Below, in pieces: positions 34,442-42,684 of a stretch of 64,000 bases of DNA. Both the position numbers and the translations under genes were made by a program. Location: positions 295,067 through 359,066 of the forward strand of contig NZ_JAJQMN010000008.1 in assembly GCF_028994775.1 (NCBI RefSeq). Reading direction: 5' to 3'. The DNA comes from Promicromonospora iranensis (lineage in GTDB: Bacteria > Actinomycetota > Actinomycetes > Actinomycetales > Cellulomonadaceae). The notes beneath the pieces are model-generated. The model ran no database searches. It worked only from the letters and a program-made list of their open reading frames with translations, and was not told the DNA's origin. How positions within the stretch are numbered: position 1 is the stretch's first letter; the number at the start of each line of letters is the position of its first letter.

Positions 34442-35551
34442 GTGACCGATATGCGCGACCGCCAGCACGCCCCGCAACCCGAGCCGTCACCCTTCGACGA
34501 CTCGCCGGTCGTGGTCGCCCCCGTCACGCGCCGCACCGTGACGCTGGGCGTGTCCTTGCTGCTGACAGCCGTTCTCTCCGCAGTGGCACTGGTGGTGCCG
34601 ACGCCGTACGCGATGCGCTCGCCCGGGCCGACCGAGGACACGCTCCAGCGGAACCTGATCCAGATCGAGGGCGCCCGGACGTACGAGTCGACGGGCGAGC
34701 TGCGCCTGACGACGGTCTCGGTGCTGGGCGGACCGGGGTACCCGATGCTGTCCGGTCAGGTGATCCAGGGCTGGCTCGACCCGCAGCGCTCGGTGCTGCC
34801 CGTGGAAGCGATCTTCCCCGAGGCGACCACCAAGGAGCAGCAGCAGGAGCTCAGCCAGGCCGAGATGGTGTCGTCGCAGGAGTCGGCCACGGCGGCCGCG
34901 CTGACCGAGCTCGGCTACGACGTGCCGGCCGTGCTGGACGTGGCGGGTACGGAGCCGGGTTCCGGGGCCGAGGGCAAGCTCAACGAGGGCGACGTCATCG
35001 TCGAGTTCCAGGGCGAGCCGGTCGGCACCTACGCGGACCTGATCGACGGCCTGGCCGAGACGAAGCCGGGCGACGACGTGACGCTCGGCGTGCAGCGGGG
35101 CAAGCGCACGACGGACGTGGACATCACCACCTCGGGCAACGGTGAGCGGGCGGTGCTCGGCGTCTTCATCGACCCGCACTACGACTTCCCCGTGGACGTC
35201 TCCATCGAGATCGAGAACATCGGCGGACCCAGCGCGGGCACCATGTTCGCGCTCGGCATCATCGACAAGCTGACGTCCGAGGACGAGGCGAACGGCCAGG
35301 TCATCGCCGGTACCGGGACGATGAGCCCCGAGGGCACGGTGGGCCCCATCGGCGGCATCGAGCAGAAGCTGTACGGGGCCGTCCGGGACGGTGCCACGTG
35401 GTTCCTCGCCCCGGCGGACAACTGCCCCCAGGTTGTCGGCAGCGTGCCTGACGGGCTGGACGTCGTGCGGGTGGCGACCCTGGCCGAGGCGCGCGACGCC
35501 GTCGAGCAGATCGGGCGGGGCGAGGGCAGCGACCTCCCGACGTGTTCCTGA
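34442..35551 (+). CDS. PDZ-Lon (S16) membrane protease, YlbL-like
   Basis: 369 aa. GTG 34442, with GAGGA ~12 bp upstream. One transmembrane helix (~32-53) anchors it with the domain outside. PDZ ~165-235 (LNEGDVIVEFQGEPVGTYAD). C-terminal S16 domain: NIGGPSAGTMFALGI with the catalytic Ser at ~264 and GGIEQKLYGA with the Lys at ~307 form the Ser-Lys dyad. Such proteins process membrane or secreted substrates. Followed by the UPF0182 gene in the same orientation, as for Rv3194c-Rv3193c. Confidence 0.93.
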   Translation: MTDMRDRQHAPQPEPSPFDDSPVVVAPVTRRTVTLGVSLLLTAVLSAVALVVPTPYAMRSPGPTEDTLQRNLIQIEGARTYESTGELRLTTVSVLGGPGYPMLSGQVIQGWLDPQRSVLPVEAIFPEATTKEQQQELSQAEMVSSQESATAAALTELGYDVPAVLDVAGTEPGSGAEGKLNEGDVIVEFQGEPVGTYADLIDGLAETKPGDDVTLGVQRGKRTTDVDITTSGNGERAVLGVFIDPHYDFPVDVSIEIENIGGPSAGTMFALGIIDKLTSEDEANGQVIAGTGTMSPEGTVGPIGGIEQKLYGAVRDGATWFLAPADNCPQVVGSVPDGLDVVRVATLAEARDAVEQIGRGEGSDLPTCS

Positions 35552-35685
35552 CCTCCCGGTGCAGATGTTGACCGTGTGTTGTACATCTGGAGGATGTGGG
35601 AACCTTGTGCCGGGAACCTTGAGCAGAGCCCGGCCGTTCCACCTGGGTACGGCCCAACCATTTGATGACGTGAGGTAACGCAGTC

Positions 35686-38600
35686 GTGTCCTTCGCCGCA
35701 GCACCTCGCCGCCCTTCCGGCGGCGCCCCCCGAGCCCGACGCCGCAGTCCGCTGGGGGTGGCGATAGTCGCGGTCGCCGCCGTGATCGCGGCCCTGCTTC
35801 TCCTTGCCCAGTTCTGGACCGAGGTGATGTGGTTCGGACAGCTCGGGTTCTCCCGGGTGATCTGGACCGAGTGGGGCATGCGCGCCGCCCTGTTCGCCGC
35901 AGGGTTCGTGATCATGGCCGGCGCCGTGTTCTGGTCGTTCACCGCGGCCTACCGGTCCCGACCCATCTACGCGCCGAGCACCCCCGAGCAGGCGACGCTC
36001 GACCAGTACCGCGAGGCGGTCGAGCCGCTGCGCCGGGTCGTCATGATCGCCGCGCCGGTCCTCGTCGGCTTCTTCGCGGGTGTCGCCGCGTCCGCCCAGT
36101 GGCGCACGGTCCTGCTGGCGTTCAACAGCGAGCCGTTCGGCCAGGTCGACCCTGAGTTCCAGATGGACCTCGGGTTCTTCGTCTTCCTGCTGCCGGCGCT
36201 GCGGTTCACCGTCGGGTTCCTCATCTCGGTTGTGGTGATCGCGGGCATCGCAGGGCTGGTCACGCACTACCTGTACGGCGGCCTCCGGGTCGGGCCGGCC
36301 GCTGCGGGCGGTCCGCGTACCACCACCGCCGCGCGCGTCCACCTGGCCGTCATCGGCGCCGTCGGTCTGCTCCTGATCGCCGCCAACTACTGGCTGGACC
36401 GGTACTCGCTCCTGACGAACACCGGCGACCGGTTCGACGGCGCCTCGTACTCCGACGTGCACGCGGTGATCCCCGCCAAGGGCATCCTCACCGTGGTCGC
36501 GATCTTCGTTGCCGCGCTGTTCATCGTCACCGCGTTCCGTGGCGACTGGCGCCTCCCGGCGATCGGCGTCGGCCTCATGGTCGTGTCCGCCATCGCCATC
36601 GGCGGCATCTACCCCGCCGTCGTGCAGCGCTTCCAGGTGAACCCGAACGCCCAGGAGCTGGAGTCCGAGTACATCCAGCGCAACATCGACGCGACGTTGT
36701 CGGCGTTCGACATCGGGGACGTCGAGAAGGAGCAGTACGACGCCACGACCGAGGCGGAGGAGGGCGCGCTGCGGTCGGACGCCGAGACCGCCGCGTCGAT
36801 CCGCCTGCTCGACCCGCAGATCGTGTCGCCGTCGTTCCGTCAGCTGCAGCAGAACAAGCAGTACTACAACTTCGACGACTCGCTGTCGGTAGACCGCTAC
36901 GAGATCGACGGCGAGTCCCGCGACACCGTGATCGCGGTGCGTGAGCTCAACCTCGACGGCCTCGGCCAGGACCAGCGCAACTGGGTCAACGACCACACCG
37001 TGTACACGCACGGCTACGGCGTCGTGGCAGCGTTCGGTGAGCAGCCGGGCCCGGACGGACGCCCCGCATTCTTTGAGGGCGGTATCCCGTCGCAGGGTGC
37101 TATCTCGGACATCGAGGAGGGTTACGAGCCGCGCATCTACTTCAGCCCGAGCACCGACACCTACTCGATCGTGGGGGCTCCCGAGGGCACGGAGGCGTGG
37201 GAGCTCGACTACCAGGCCGACGACCAGGAGAACGGTGGTCAGGTCAACACGACCTTCACCGGTGACGCAGGGCCGGACATCGGGTCCTTCGGGAGCAAGC
37301 TGCTCTACGCGCTGAAGTTCGGTGAGGAGCAGCTGCTGTTCTCGGACCGTGTGACGAGCGAGTCGCAGATCCTCTACGACCGTGACCCGCAGCAGCGCGT
37401 CAGCAAGGTCGCACCGTGGCTCACGCTCGACAACAAGGTCTACCCGGCCGTCGTCGACGGCCGTGTGAAGTGGATCGTCGACGCGTACACCACCACGGAC
37501 GCGTACCCGTACTCCGCGTCGACCCCGCTCGACGAGGCGGTCGCGGACACGCTGACCACCCAGGCCGGCGCCCCGATCGAGCTGCCGGAGGAGGTCAACT
37601 ACATCCGTAACTCGGTGAAGGCCACGGTTGACGCCTACGACGGGTCGGTCGACCTGTACGCGTGGGACGCCGAGGACCCGATCCTCAAGGCATGGACCAA
37701 CGTCTTCCCGACGTCGATCAAGCCGATGGACGAGATCTCCGGTGATCTGATGAGCCACCTGCGCTACCCGGAGGACCTGTTCAAGGTGCAGCGCACGCTG
37801 CTCAGCCAGTACCACGTGACGGACTCGGCCGAGTTCTTCTCGGGTCAGGACTTCTGGAACAACCCGACGGACCCGACGTCGGACGCGGCCACCGCGCCGC
37901 TCCAGCCGCCGTACTACCTGACCCTGCAGATGCCGGGGCAGGAGGAGTCGGCGTTCTCGCTGACGTCGACGTTCATCCCGGGCGGTAACACCGACCGCGA
38001 GGTGCTCACAGGCTTCCTCGCCGCGGATGCCGATGCCGGCAACACGGCCGGCGAGGTGGCCGAGGACTACGGCAAGCTGCGCCTGCTGGAGCTGCCACGA
38101 GACACGACGGTGCCCGGCCCGGGTCAGGTCCAGAACAACTTCGACTCGAACCCGACGATCTCCGAGCAGCTCAACATCCTGCAGATCGGTGCGTCCACGG
38201 TGCGGCGCGGCAACCAGCTGACGCTGCCGGTCGGTGGCGGTCTGCTGTACGTGCAGCCGGTGTACATCCAGTCGACCGGTGGTACGCAGTTCCCGCTGCT
38301 GCGCAAGGTGCTGGTGGCCTTCGGTGACGACATCGGCTTCGCCGACACGCTCGACGAGGCTCTGGACCAGGTGTTCGGCGGTGACTCGGGCATCGAGGCC
38401 GGTGACGCGGGTACGGCCGAGGACCAGGCGCCGATCGCTCCGCCGGACGGCGAGGCGGAGCCGGGCACGGAGCCCACTACCGAGCCGTCCACCGAGCCCA
38501 GCGGTGAGGCCACCACCGAGCCGGGCGCCGGCGGCGGCGGGGCGACGCCGGAGCTGGACGCCGCGCTGCAGGAGGCGGCCGACGCGATGGAGGACGCCAA

Positions 38601-38715
38601 CGCCGCCCAGCGCGAGGGCGACTGGGCTGCCTACGGCGACGCGCAGGACCGCCTGCAGCAGGCGCTCGAGGACGCGATAGCGGCCGAGGAAGCGCAGAGC
38701 GGCTCGGCGGGCTGA
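35686..38715 (+). CDS. UPF0182 large membrane protein
   Basis: 1009 aa, GTG start. The N-terminal ~320 residues contain seven hydrophobic helices, then a large extracytoplasmic region (~330-900) with family motifs such as FEGGIPSQGAISDIEEG, YPYSASTPLDEAVADTLTTQ and LRYPEDLFKVQRTLLSQYHV. The end (~910-1009) is a low-complexity acidic tail and a charged helix. Function unknown; the family is conserved across actinobacteria and lies next to PDZ-Lon proteases, suggesting envelope quality control, which is inference. Ends before a strong terminator. Confidence 0.93.
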   Translation: MSFAAAPRRPSGGAPRARRRSPLGVAIVAVAAVIAALLLLAQFWTEVMWFGQLGFSRVIWTEWGMRAALFAAGFVIMAGAVFWSFTAAYRSRPIYAPSTPEQATLDQYREAVEPLRRVVMIAAPVLVGFFAGVAASAQWRTVLLAFNSEPFGQVDPEFQMDLGFFVFLLPALRFTVGFLISVVVIAGIAGLVTHYLYGGLRVGPAAAGGPRTTTAARVHLAVIGAVGLLLIAANYWLDRYSLLTNTGDRFDGASYSDVHAVIPAKGILTVVAIFVAALFIVTAFRGDWRLPAIGVGLMVVSAIAIGGIYPAVVQRFQVNPNAQELESEYIQRNIDATLSAFDIGDVEKEQYDATTEAEEGALRSDAETAASIRLLDPQIVSPSFRQLQQNKQYYNFDDSLSVDRYEIDGESRDTVIAVRELNLDGLGQDQRNWVNDHTVYTHGYGVVAAFGEQPGPDGRPAFFEGGIPSQGAISDIEEGYEPRIYFSPSTDTYSIVGAPEGTEAWELDYQADDQENGGQVNTTFTGDAGPDIGSFGSKLLYALKFGEEQLLFSDRVTSESQILYDRDPQQRVSKVAPWLTLDNKVYPAVVDGRVKWIVDAYTTTDAYPYSASTPLDEAVADTLTTQAGAPIELPEEVNYIRNSVKATVDAYDGSVDLYAWDAEDPILKAWTNVFPTSIKPMDEISGDLMSHLRYPEDLFKVQRTLLSQYHVTDSAEFFSGQDFWNNPTDPTSDAATAPLQPPYYLTLQMPGQEESAFSLTSTFIPGGNTDREVLTGFLAADADAGNTAGEVAEDYGKLRLLELPRDTTVPGPGQVQNNFDSNPTISEQLNILQIGASTVRRGNQLTLPVGGGLLYVQPVYIQSTGGTQFPLLRKVLVAFGDDIGFADTLDEALDQVFGGDSGIEAGDAGTAEDQAPIAPPDGEAEPGTEPTTEPSTEPSGEATTEPGAGGGGATPELDAALQEAADAMEDANAAQREGDWAAYGDAQDRLQQALEDAIAAEEAQSGSAG

Positions 38716-38741
38716 TCCCCGCCGCGCTCTGAGCGCACGAC

Positions 38742-38775
38742 AGAGGCTCCCCGGTGTTCGCACCGGGGAGCCTCT
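38742..38775. terminator. Bidirectional terminator
   Basis: Fifteen-base perfect arms AGAGGCTCCCCGGTG (38742-38756) and its complement (38761-38775) around a TTCG tetraloop, between the convergent UPF0182 and nicotianamine-synthase-like genes. Confidence 0.92.
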
Positions 38776-38781
38776 GCGCGT

Positions 38782-39597
38782 TCAGCCGAGCCGGCGGGCC
38801 ACCACCACCGAGTTGACGACGTCGTCGGTGGGGTGGACCACCTCCAGCACTTCGAAGCCGGGCATGGCGCGCAGGTCCACCGGCGGGTACAGAAGGGTGC
38901 GCAGGCCGCGCGCGCTGCGCGCGAGCAGTATGGCGCCGGGCCGCATCGAGTCCGCCATCTGCCGCACGATCGACGCCTTCGCCGACGGCGTCTCGCCCAC
39001 CAGCGCCGCGAGCACCACGGCGTCGTAGCCCCCGAGGTCGGCGACGGCGGCGTCGGCCTGCTCGAACCGGACCCCTGATGCACCGGTCCGGGCGGTGACC
39101 CGTCGCGCGAGGGCGACCGCTGCGGGGTCCCGGTCCAGGCCGACGGCGGGGCAGCCGAGCGCCTCGGCGTACCCCACGGTGCTGAGGGGGAGGGGGCCGC
39201 AGCCGAGCACGGCCACCGACGTCGGCGTGCCGGCCGAATGGGTGAGCAGGCGTACCTCGAGGGCGGTGAGCCGGTGATAGTTGTCGAGGTAGGGGAACGC
39301 AGCCAGCGCGGCACCCGGATCCGGCGCCGTGGCGATGCGCTCCGCCCAGTCGTGCTCGAGCGCGGTCTCGCCGCGCGCCGAGAGATCGCGGATGGCGCTC
39401 ATGCGTTCTTTGACGTCCGGGTGCACGAGGATCTCGCGGGCGTGACGGTCGGGCGTCGCGAGGACCGTCTGCACCAGCTCGCCGAAGAGAGCGTTCGTCC
39501 GCGGGTCCGGTCGTAGATGGGGCAGTGTGGCAAGCTCGTCGGTGAGGTGGACGATCCGGTCGGTGGTCAGGGTGGTGTCGCTCAGCTCCGTCGGCAT
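38782..39597 (-). CDS. Nicotianamine-synthase-family protein
   Basis: 271 aa from ATG 39597. Class I methyltransferase-like fold with LGCGPLPLSTVGYAEALG (~130-147), the bacterial form of the NAS signature GxGPLPL, and PYLDNYHRLTALEVRLL (~98-114), also typical of NAS. These enzymes transfer aminobutyrate from S-adenosylmethionine to make nicotianamine or staphylopine-like metallophores. No opine dehydrogenase or metal exporter gene follows, so the product may serve intracellular metal handling. Adjacent to tRNA-fMet but outside the island. Family call good, product uncertain. Confidence 0.85.
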   Translation of the reverse strand: MPTELSDTTLTTDRIVHLTDELATLPHLRPDPRTNALFGELVQTVLATPDRHAREILVHPDVKERMSAIRDLSARGETALEHDWAERIATAPDPGAALAAFPYLDNYHRLTALEVRLLTHSAGTPTSVAVLGCGPLPLSTVGYAEALGCPAVGLDRDPAAVALARRVTARTGASGVRFEQADAAVADLGGYDAVVLAALVGETPSAKASIVRQMADSMRPGAILLARSARGLRTLLYPPVDLRAMPGFEVLEVVHPTDDVVNSVVVARRLG

Positions 39598-39708
39598 GGG
39601 ATCGATGGTTCCACGGCCGGATCGGTTCGAGCCCTTGTGACCTGCGTCTCTACTGCCTGACCCGGTTTGCACTCAGCCCCCGGGCGTGCGTAAAGTAGGG
39701 GTTACCGC

Positions 39709-39782
39709 CGCGGGGTGGAGCAGTTCGGTAGCTCGCTGGGCTCATAACCCAGAGGTCGCAGGTTCAAATCCTGCCCCCGCTA
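39709..39782 (+). tRNA. Initiator tRNA-fMet (CAT)
   Basis: 74 nt cloverleaf: acceptor GCGGGG paired with CCCCGC, unpaired C1 and T72 (initiator feature), D arm GAGC/GCTC, anticodon stem CTGGG/CCCAG with three G:C pairs next to the loop CTCATAA (initiator feature), T arm GCAGG/CCTGC. CCA is not encoded in full (ACA follows). Its 3' end is duplicated 15 kb away. Confidence 0.95.
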
Positions 39783-39786
39783 CAAA
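39749..39786 (+). repeat. Putative attachment site (left), 38-bp direct repeat
   Basis: The 3' part of tRNA-fMet (from the end of the anticodon stem through the T arm, acceptor and four bases beyond) is identical over 38 bp to 54719-54756. A 3'-tRNA duplication of this length is the usual footprint of tyrosine-recombinase integration. Confidence 0.88.
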
Positions 39787-39788
39787 AT

Positions 39789-39827
39789 GAAGGCCCTGAC
39801 CAGTGCAGATGCACAGGTCAGGGCCTT
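39789..39827. terminator. Hairpin after tRNA-fMet
   Basis: Arms 39789-39806 and 39810-39827 are nearly perfect (one A-A mismatch) with a short loop. No long T tract; likely tRNA 3' terminator or island-border hairpin. Confidence 0.75.
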
Positions 39828-40539
39828 CGGTCTTGAACCCGGTCACCAGAAACTCACCATTTTGGTGCCTGTAAGCACACCGACCCAGCGCGAACGCTGC
39901 CCAACTGTGCAGGTCGAGGGCGGCGTGCGGGCGATGGGATTTGAGGTACTGATCGGCAGGCCGTGGATTCAAGTCCGGAGCCGACAACCGGTGGCCTGTC
40001 TGACAGGTGCAACGTAGATCCTGCTTGAACAGGGTTGCGGCCACGTCGATGTGCGGTTCCGGCGCTGCGATATCGCTTGTCGGACACCCGCCCGGTACAC
40101 CCGGCAGGCGAGCAGACGCGCCGACGTCTTGCGCTCTCAAGCGCCTGGGACGCGCGACGCCGCTGGCACGTCGGGGGGATCGACGTGCCAGCGACACGGC
40201 TCGCGAGGGAGCGTCCTGGAGGATCAGCGGGTGGCGCGGTCTGCCCGCAGGACCGTGGCGGTGACGACGTCGGGTCGGGCGATCATGGCCAGGTGCCCGG
40301 CCGGCAAGCAGATGAGGGTGCACTACGCCCCGGTCGGACAACGGTAGCCATTCCCGCGTCCTGCCCTCAACACCGGTGGCGCGCGCACGACTTCCTCGTC
40401 CGCAGGGTTCGCGGATCGCGCGCCCACCGCCGCTCTCAGACGCCTCCTCGGACGATGGAAGGAAGCCAGTTGCCGATGCCCGAACTGAATGTGATCGAGC
40501 GGCCGAGAGCGCTGACCCGCAAGAGGCCATGATCGAGCA
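39828..40539. other. Gene-poor left end of the island
   Basis: About 700 bp without a convincing gene. The minus strand at ~39907-39970 reads NPRPADQYLKSHRPHAALDL, which resembles the C-terminal RPHxALG motif of DDE transposases, but no start, catalytic core or inverted repeats remain. An integrase would be expected here; none is seen. Confidence 0.5.
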
Positions 40540-41283
40540 TCAGATGTGGAAACCTCCGGAGACTTCGATCGACTGGGCGTTGACCCAGCGGTTGTCGTCG
40601 GAGAGCAGGCTCGCGATGACACTGCCTACCTCGTCGGGTTCGCCGACCCGGCCGAGTGCCGTGGCGCCTGCCAGCTGCGCCTCGAACTCGTCGTTCAGGC
40701 CGCCGCCGAGCTCGGTGCGGATGGCGCCGGGCGCGATCGAGTTCGCCCGGATCTGGCGGTCGCCGAACTCCTGGGCCATGTAGCGGGTCAAGACCTCGAG
40801 GCCGCCCTTGAAGCTCGCGTACGGCGCGACACCGATGGTCGCCACGCGGCTCGTCGCGCTGACGAGGTTCACGATCTGGCCGCCGTCGGCGATCAGAGGC
40901 AGCAGGGTCTGGGTGAGGAAGAACGGGCCCTTGAGGTGCACGCGGAACAGGCCGTCGAACTGCTCCTCGGTGACCGTGGCGATGGGGTTGTAGAGGCCGT
41001 AGCCGGCGTTGTTGACCAGGTAGTCGAAGTCTGTCCGGCCCCAGGTCTCCTGCAGGGTGCTGCGGACCGTCGTGGCGAAGGCCGCGAAGGAGGTGGTGTC
41101 GGTGACGTCGAGCTCCAGTGCCACCGCAATGCCGCCGTCGGCCTTGATCTTGCCGACGACGTCCGCGGCCGCGTCCGGGTTGCTGTTGTAGGTGATGATG
41201 ACGCCGAGGCCGCGTCGGGCGCAGGCCAGTGCTGTGGCGGCGCCGATACCGCGGCTGCCGCCGGTGATGATCACGATGTTCAT
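40540..41283 (-). CDS. Short-chain dehydrogenase/reductase
   Basis: 247 aa. Rossmann GGSRGIGAATALA (~8-20), LVNNAG (~88-93), catalytic Ser in LVSATS (~140) and YASFK (~152-156), then NSIAPGAIRTELGGG. Classical cytosolic NAD(P)-dependent SDR; the acidic/basic pattern after the first strand does not settle the cofactor. Substrate unknown. Same strand as, and 176 bp downstream of, the LuxR-type regulator at 41460, which may control it. Confidence 0.9.
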   Translation of the reverse strand: MNIVIITGGSRGIGAATALACARRGLGVIITYNSNPDAAADVVGKIKADGGIAVALELDVTDTTSFAAFATTVRSTLQETWGRTDFDYLVNNAGYGLYNPIATVTEEQFDGLFRVHLKGPFFLTQTLLPLIADGGQIVNLVSATSRVATIGVAPYASFKGGLEVLTRYMAQEFGDRQIRANSIAPGAIRTELGGGLNDEFEAQLAGATALGRVGEPDEVGSVIASLLSDDNRWVNAQSIEVSGGFHI

Positions 41284-41459
41284 GACCCTGAGTCTTCGTC
41301 CGCGGCGGCGGCCGAAGAAGGGCGAGACTACCTAGGAGTGCCGCACCCTGGATGCGAGAACCTCGCACCCGTACCGCCCCCGCACCGTGCCTAGCCGTCC
41401 CTGACGAAGATCGGGGTGTCACCACACCACCCTCAGGCCGATCACAACGGCCGTCCGGG

Positions 41460-42608
41460 TCAAGCTGGCGCGACGCCCGGCCCGCCGCCGAGCCGGGCCG
41501 TCAGTTCTGGACGGGAGCTGATGCCGACCTTGGTGTACACGGCCTTGACGTGGTCACGGACCGTGTGGATCGAGAGGTGGAGTCCCGTGGCGATCTCCTT
41601 GATCGAGCGACCTTCGACAAGCATCGACGTGAGCTGGGTCTCGCGTTCGGTCAGGCCGTAGAGCGCGACCATCAGCGGCCACATGGAGGCGCCGGTTGCC
41701 GGCTCGAGCCCGAGGACGACGGCGCCGTCGACGGCGCCGCGCAGCACCTCGGCACGCACCGTCACCAGCTCACCGCTCGTTATCCGGATTCGGGAGCGTG
41801 CCGGCCGCAGCTGGCGACCTCCAGCAGGACCGGAGGCCAGCTGGTCCTTCTGGGCGCGCGCCTGGAGCGTGATCCAGCGCAGCGACGCGGGAAGTTCTTC
41901 GTCCGACGTGCGGACGCCCAGGCGTTCGAGCCAGCGCCCGCCGTCCGGCGTGAAGCCGAGCACCCGGTCGGCAGGGTCGACGACGACCGTGCCCGACCGC
42001 TCGCCGGCAGCCGTGCCAGACCACTCGCCGCTGTTGTGCACCACGGTTCGCAGCAGGTCGGTGCGCAGTGCCAGGCCGACGTCGCGTGAGATGGCCGAGA
42101 TGACGGCGACCTCGTCTCGCGTGAAGTCGGGCAGGTCCTCGCCGCGGTACAGGCACGCGGCGCCCCAGGTCCTTCCGCCGTTGCGTGCCAGCACCCGCAT
42201 CTGGTCGCCGGCACCAGATACCCGGTAGTGACCGTCGAACTGGGCGGAGCGGGCGTGCTGGCCTGGTAGGGCCAGCCCAAGGGTGGAGACGTTGCGGCTC
42301 TGCCGGTCGAGCTCGTCGAGGCGGTTGACGTCGTTGGTGGCTACCTCGTACTGCAGCGCTGGGTACTCGAACGGCCGTAGCTCCATCGGGAGCAGGGTCT
42401 CCGGGTCGGACGTCCACCAGTCGCCGCCGTCGAACTGGACCACCTTCCGCAGGCGGCGTTCGACCTCGTCCAGGAACTCCCTTGCCGCGGGTGGGCGGGC
42501 CGCGAGATCCGCGACGGTCTCGCGTAGTGCGACGACACGACGGTCATGCAGGGAGATCTGGGAGGTGACCACCTCGTCACAGTACGAGGCCCGGGTGGGT
42601 TGCGACAT
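41460..42608 (-). CDS. GAF-like / LuxR-type transcriptional regulator
   Basis: 382 aa from ATG 42608; a downstream GTG (about 12 codons later) is plausible because the operator-like palindromes overlap 42608. About 60-190 has the look of a GAF-type sensor domain, and ~315-375 is a LuxR/FixJ helix-turn-helix (LTERETQLTSMLVEGRSIKE then IATGLHLSIHTVRDHVKAVY). No receiver domain or phospho-Asp, so it probably binds a small ligand. Divergent from the MFS exporter and upstream of the SDR gene. Confidence 0.85.
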   Translation of the reverse strand: MSQPTRASYCDEVVTSQISLHDRRVVALRETVADLAARPPAAREFLDEVERRLRKVVQFDGGDWWTSDPETLLPMELRPFEYPALQYEVATNDVNRLDELDRQSRNVSTLGLALPGQHARSAQFDGHYRVSGAGDQMRVLARNGGRTWGAACLYRGEDLPDFTRDEVAVISAISRDVGLALRTDLLRTVVHNSGEWSGTAAGERSGTVVVDPADRVLGFTPDGGRWLERLGVRTSDEELPASLRWITLQARAQKDQLASGPAGGRQLRPARSRIRITSGELVTVRAEVLRGAVDGAVVLGLEPATGASMWPLMVALYGLTERETQLTSMLVEGRSIKEIATGLHLSIHTVRDHVKAVYTKVGISSRPELTARLGGGPGVAPA

Positions 42609-42652
42609 CCCCCAGGTGCGGGGGTGTTCATCACCCCCAAGGTGGGGGATGG
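42606..42652. promoter_or_regulatory. Double palindromic operator between regulator and MFS gene
   Basis: Two near-identical hairpin sites, CCCCCAGGTGCGGGGG and CCCCCAAGGTGGGGG, are arranged head to head so that the whole 47 bp is also a dyad (GGGGGTG-TTCAT-CACCCCC in the centre). Located upstream of the MFS start and over the LuxR start region; likely binding site of that regulator. Confidence 0.72.
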
Positions 42653-42684
42653 GCGCACGGCACTGGCCCGCCCACTCTGGAGCC

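Noticed and set aside
35179..38763. 1194-codon minus-strand ORF opposite UPF0182
   Set aside because: Shadow frame; the plus-strand UPF0182 protein has family motifs and membrane helices.
39742..40530. Long minus-strand ORF ending FVAGAGFEPATSGL across the tRNA
   Set aside because: The AGAGFEPATSG tail is the antisense translation of the tRNA T arm, a well-known false protein; no coding bias elsewhere.
42606..42652. Rho-independent terminator between LuxR and MFS genes
   Set aside because: The genes are divergent, so a terminator is not needed here; the double dyad overlaps promoters and fits an operator better.
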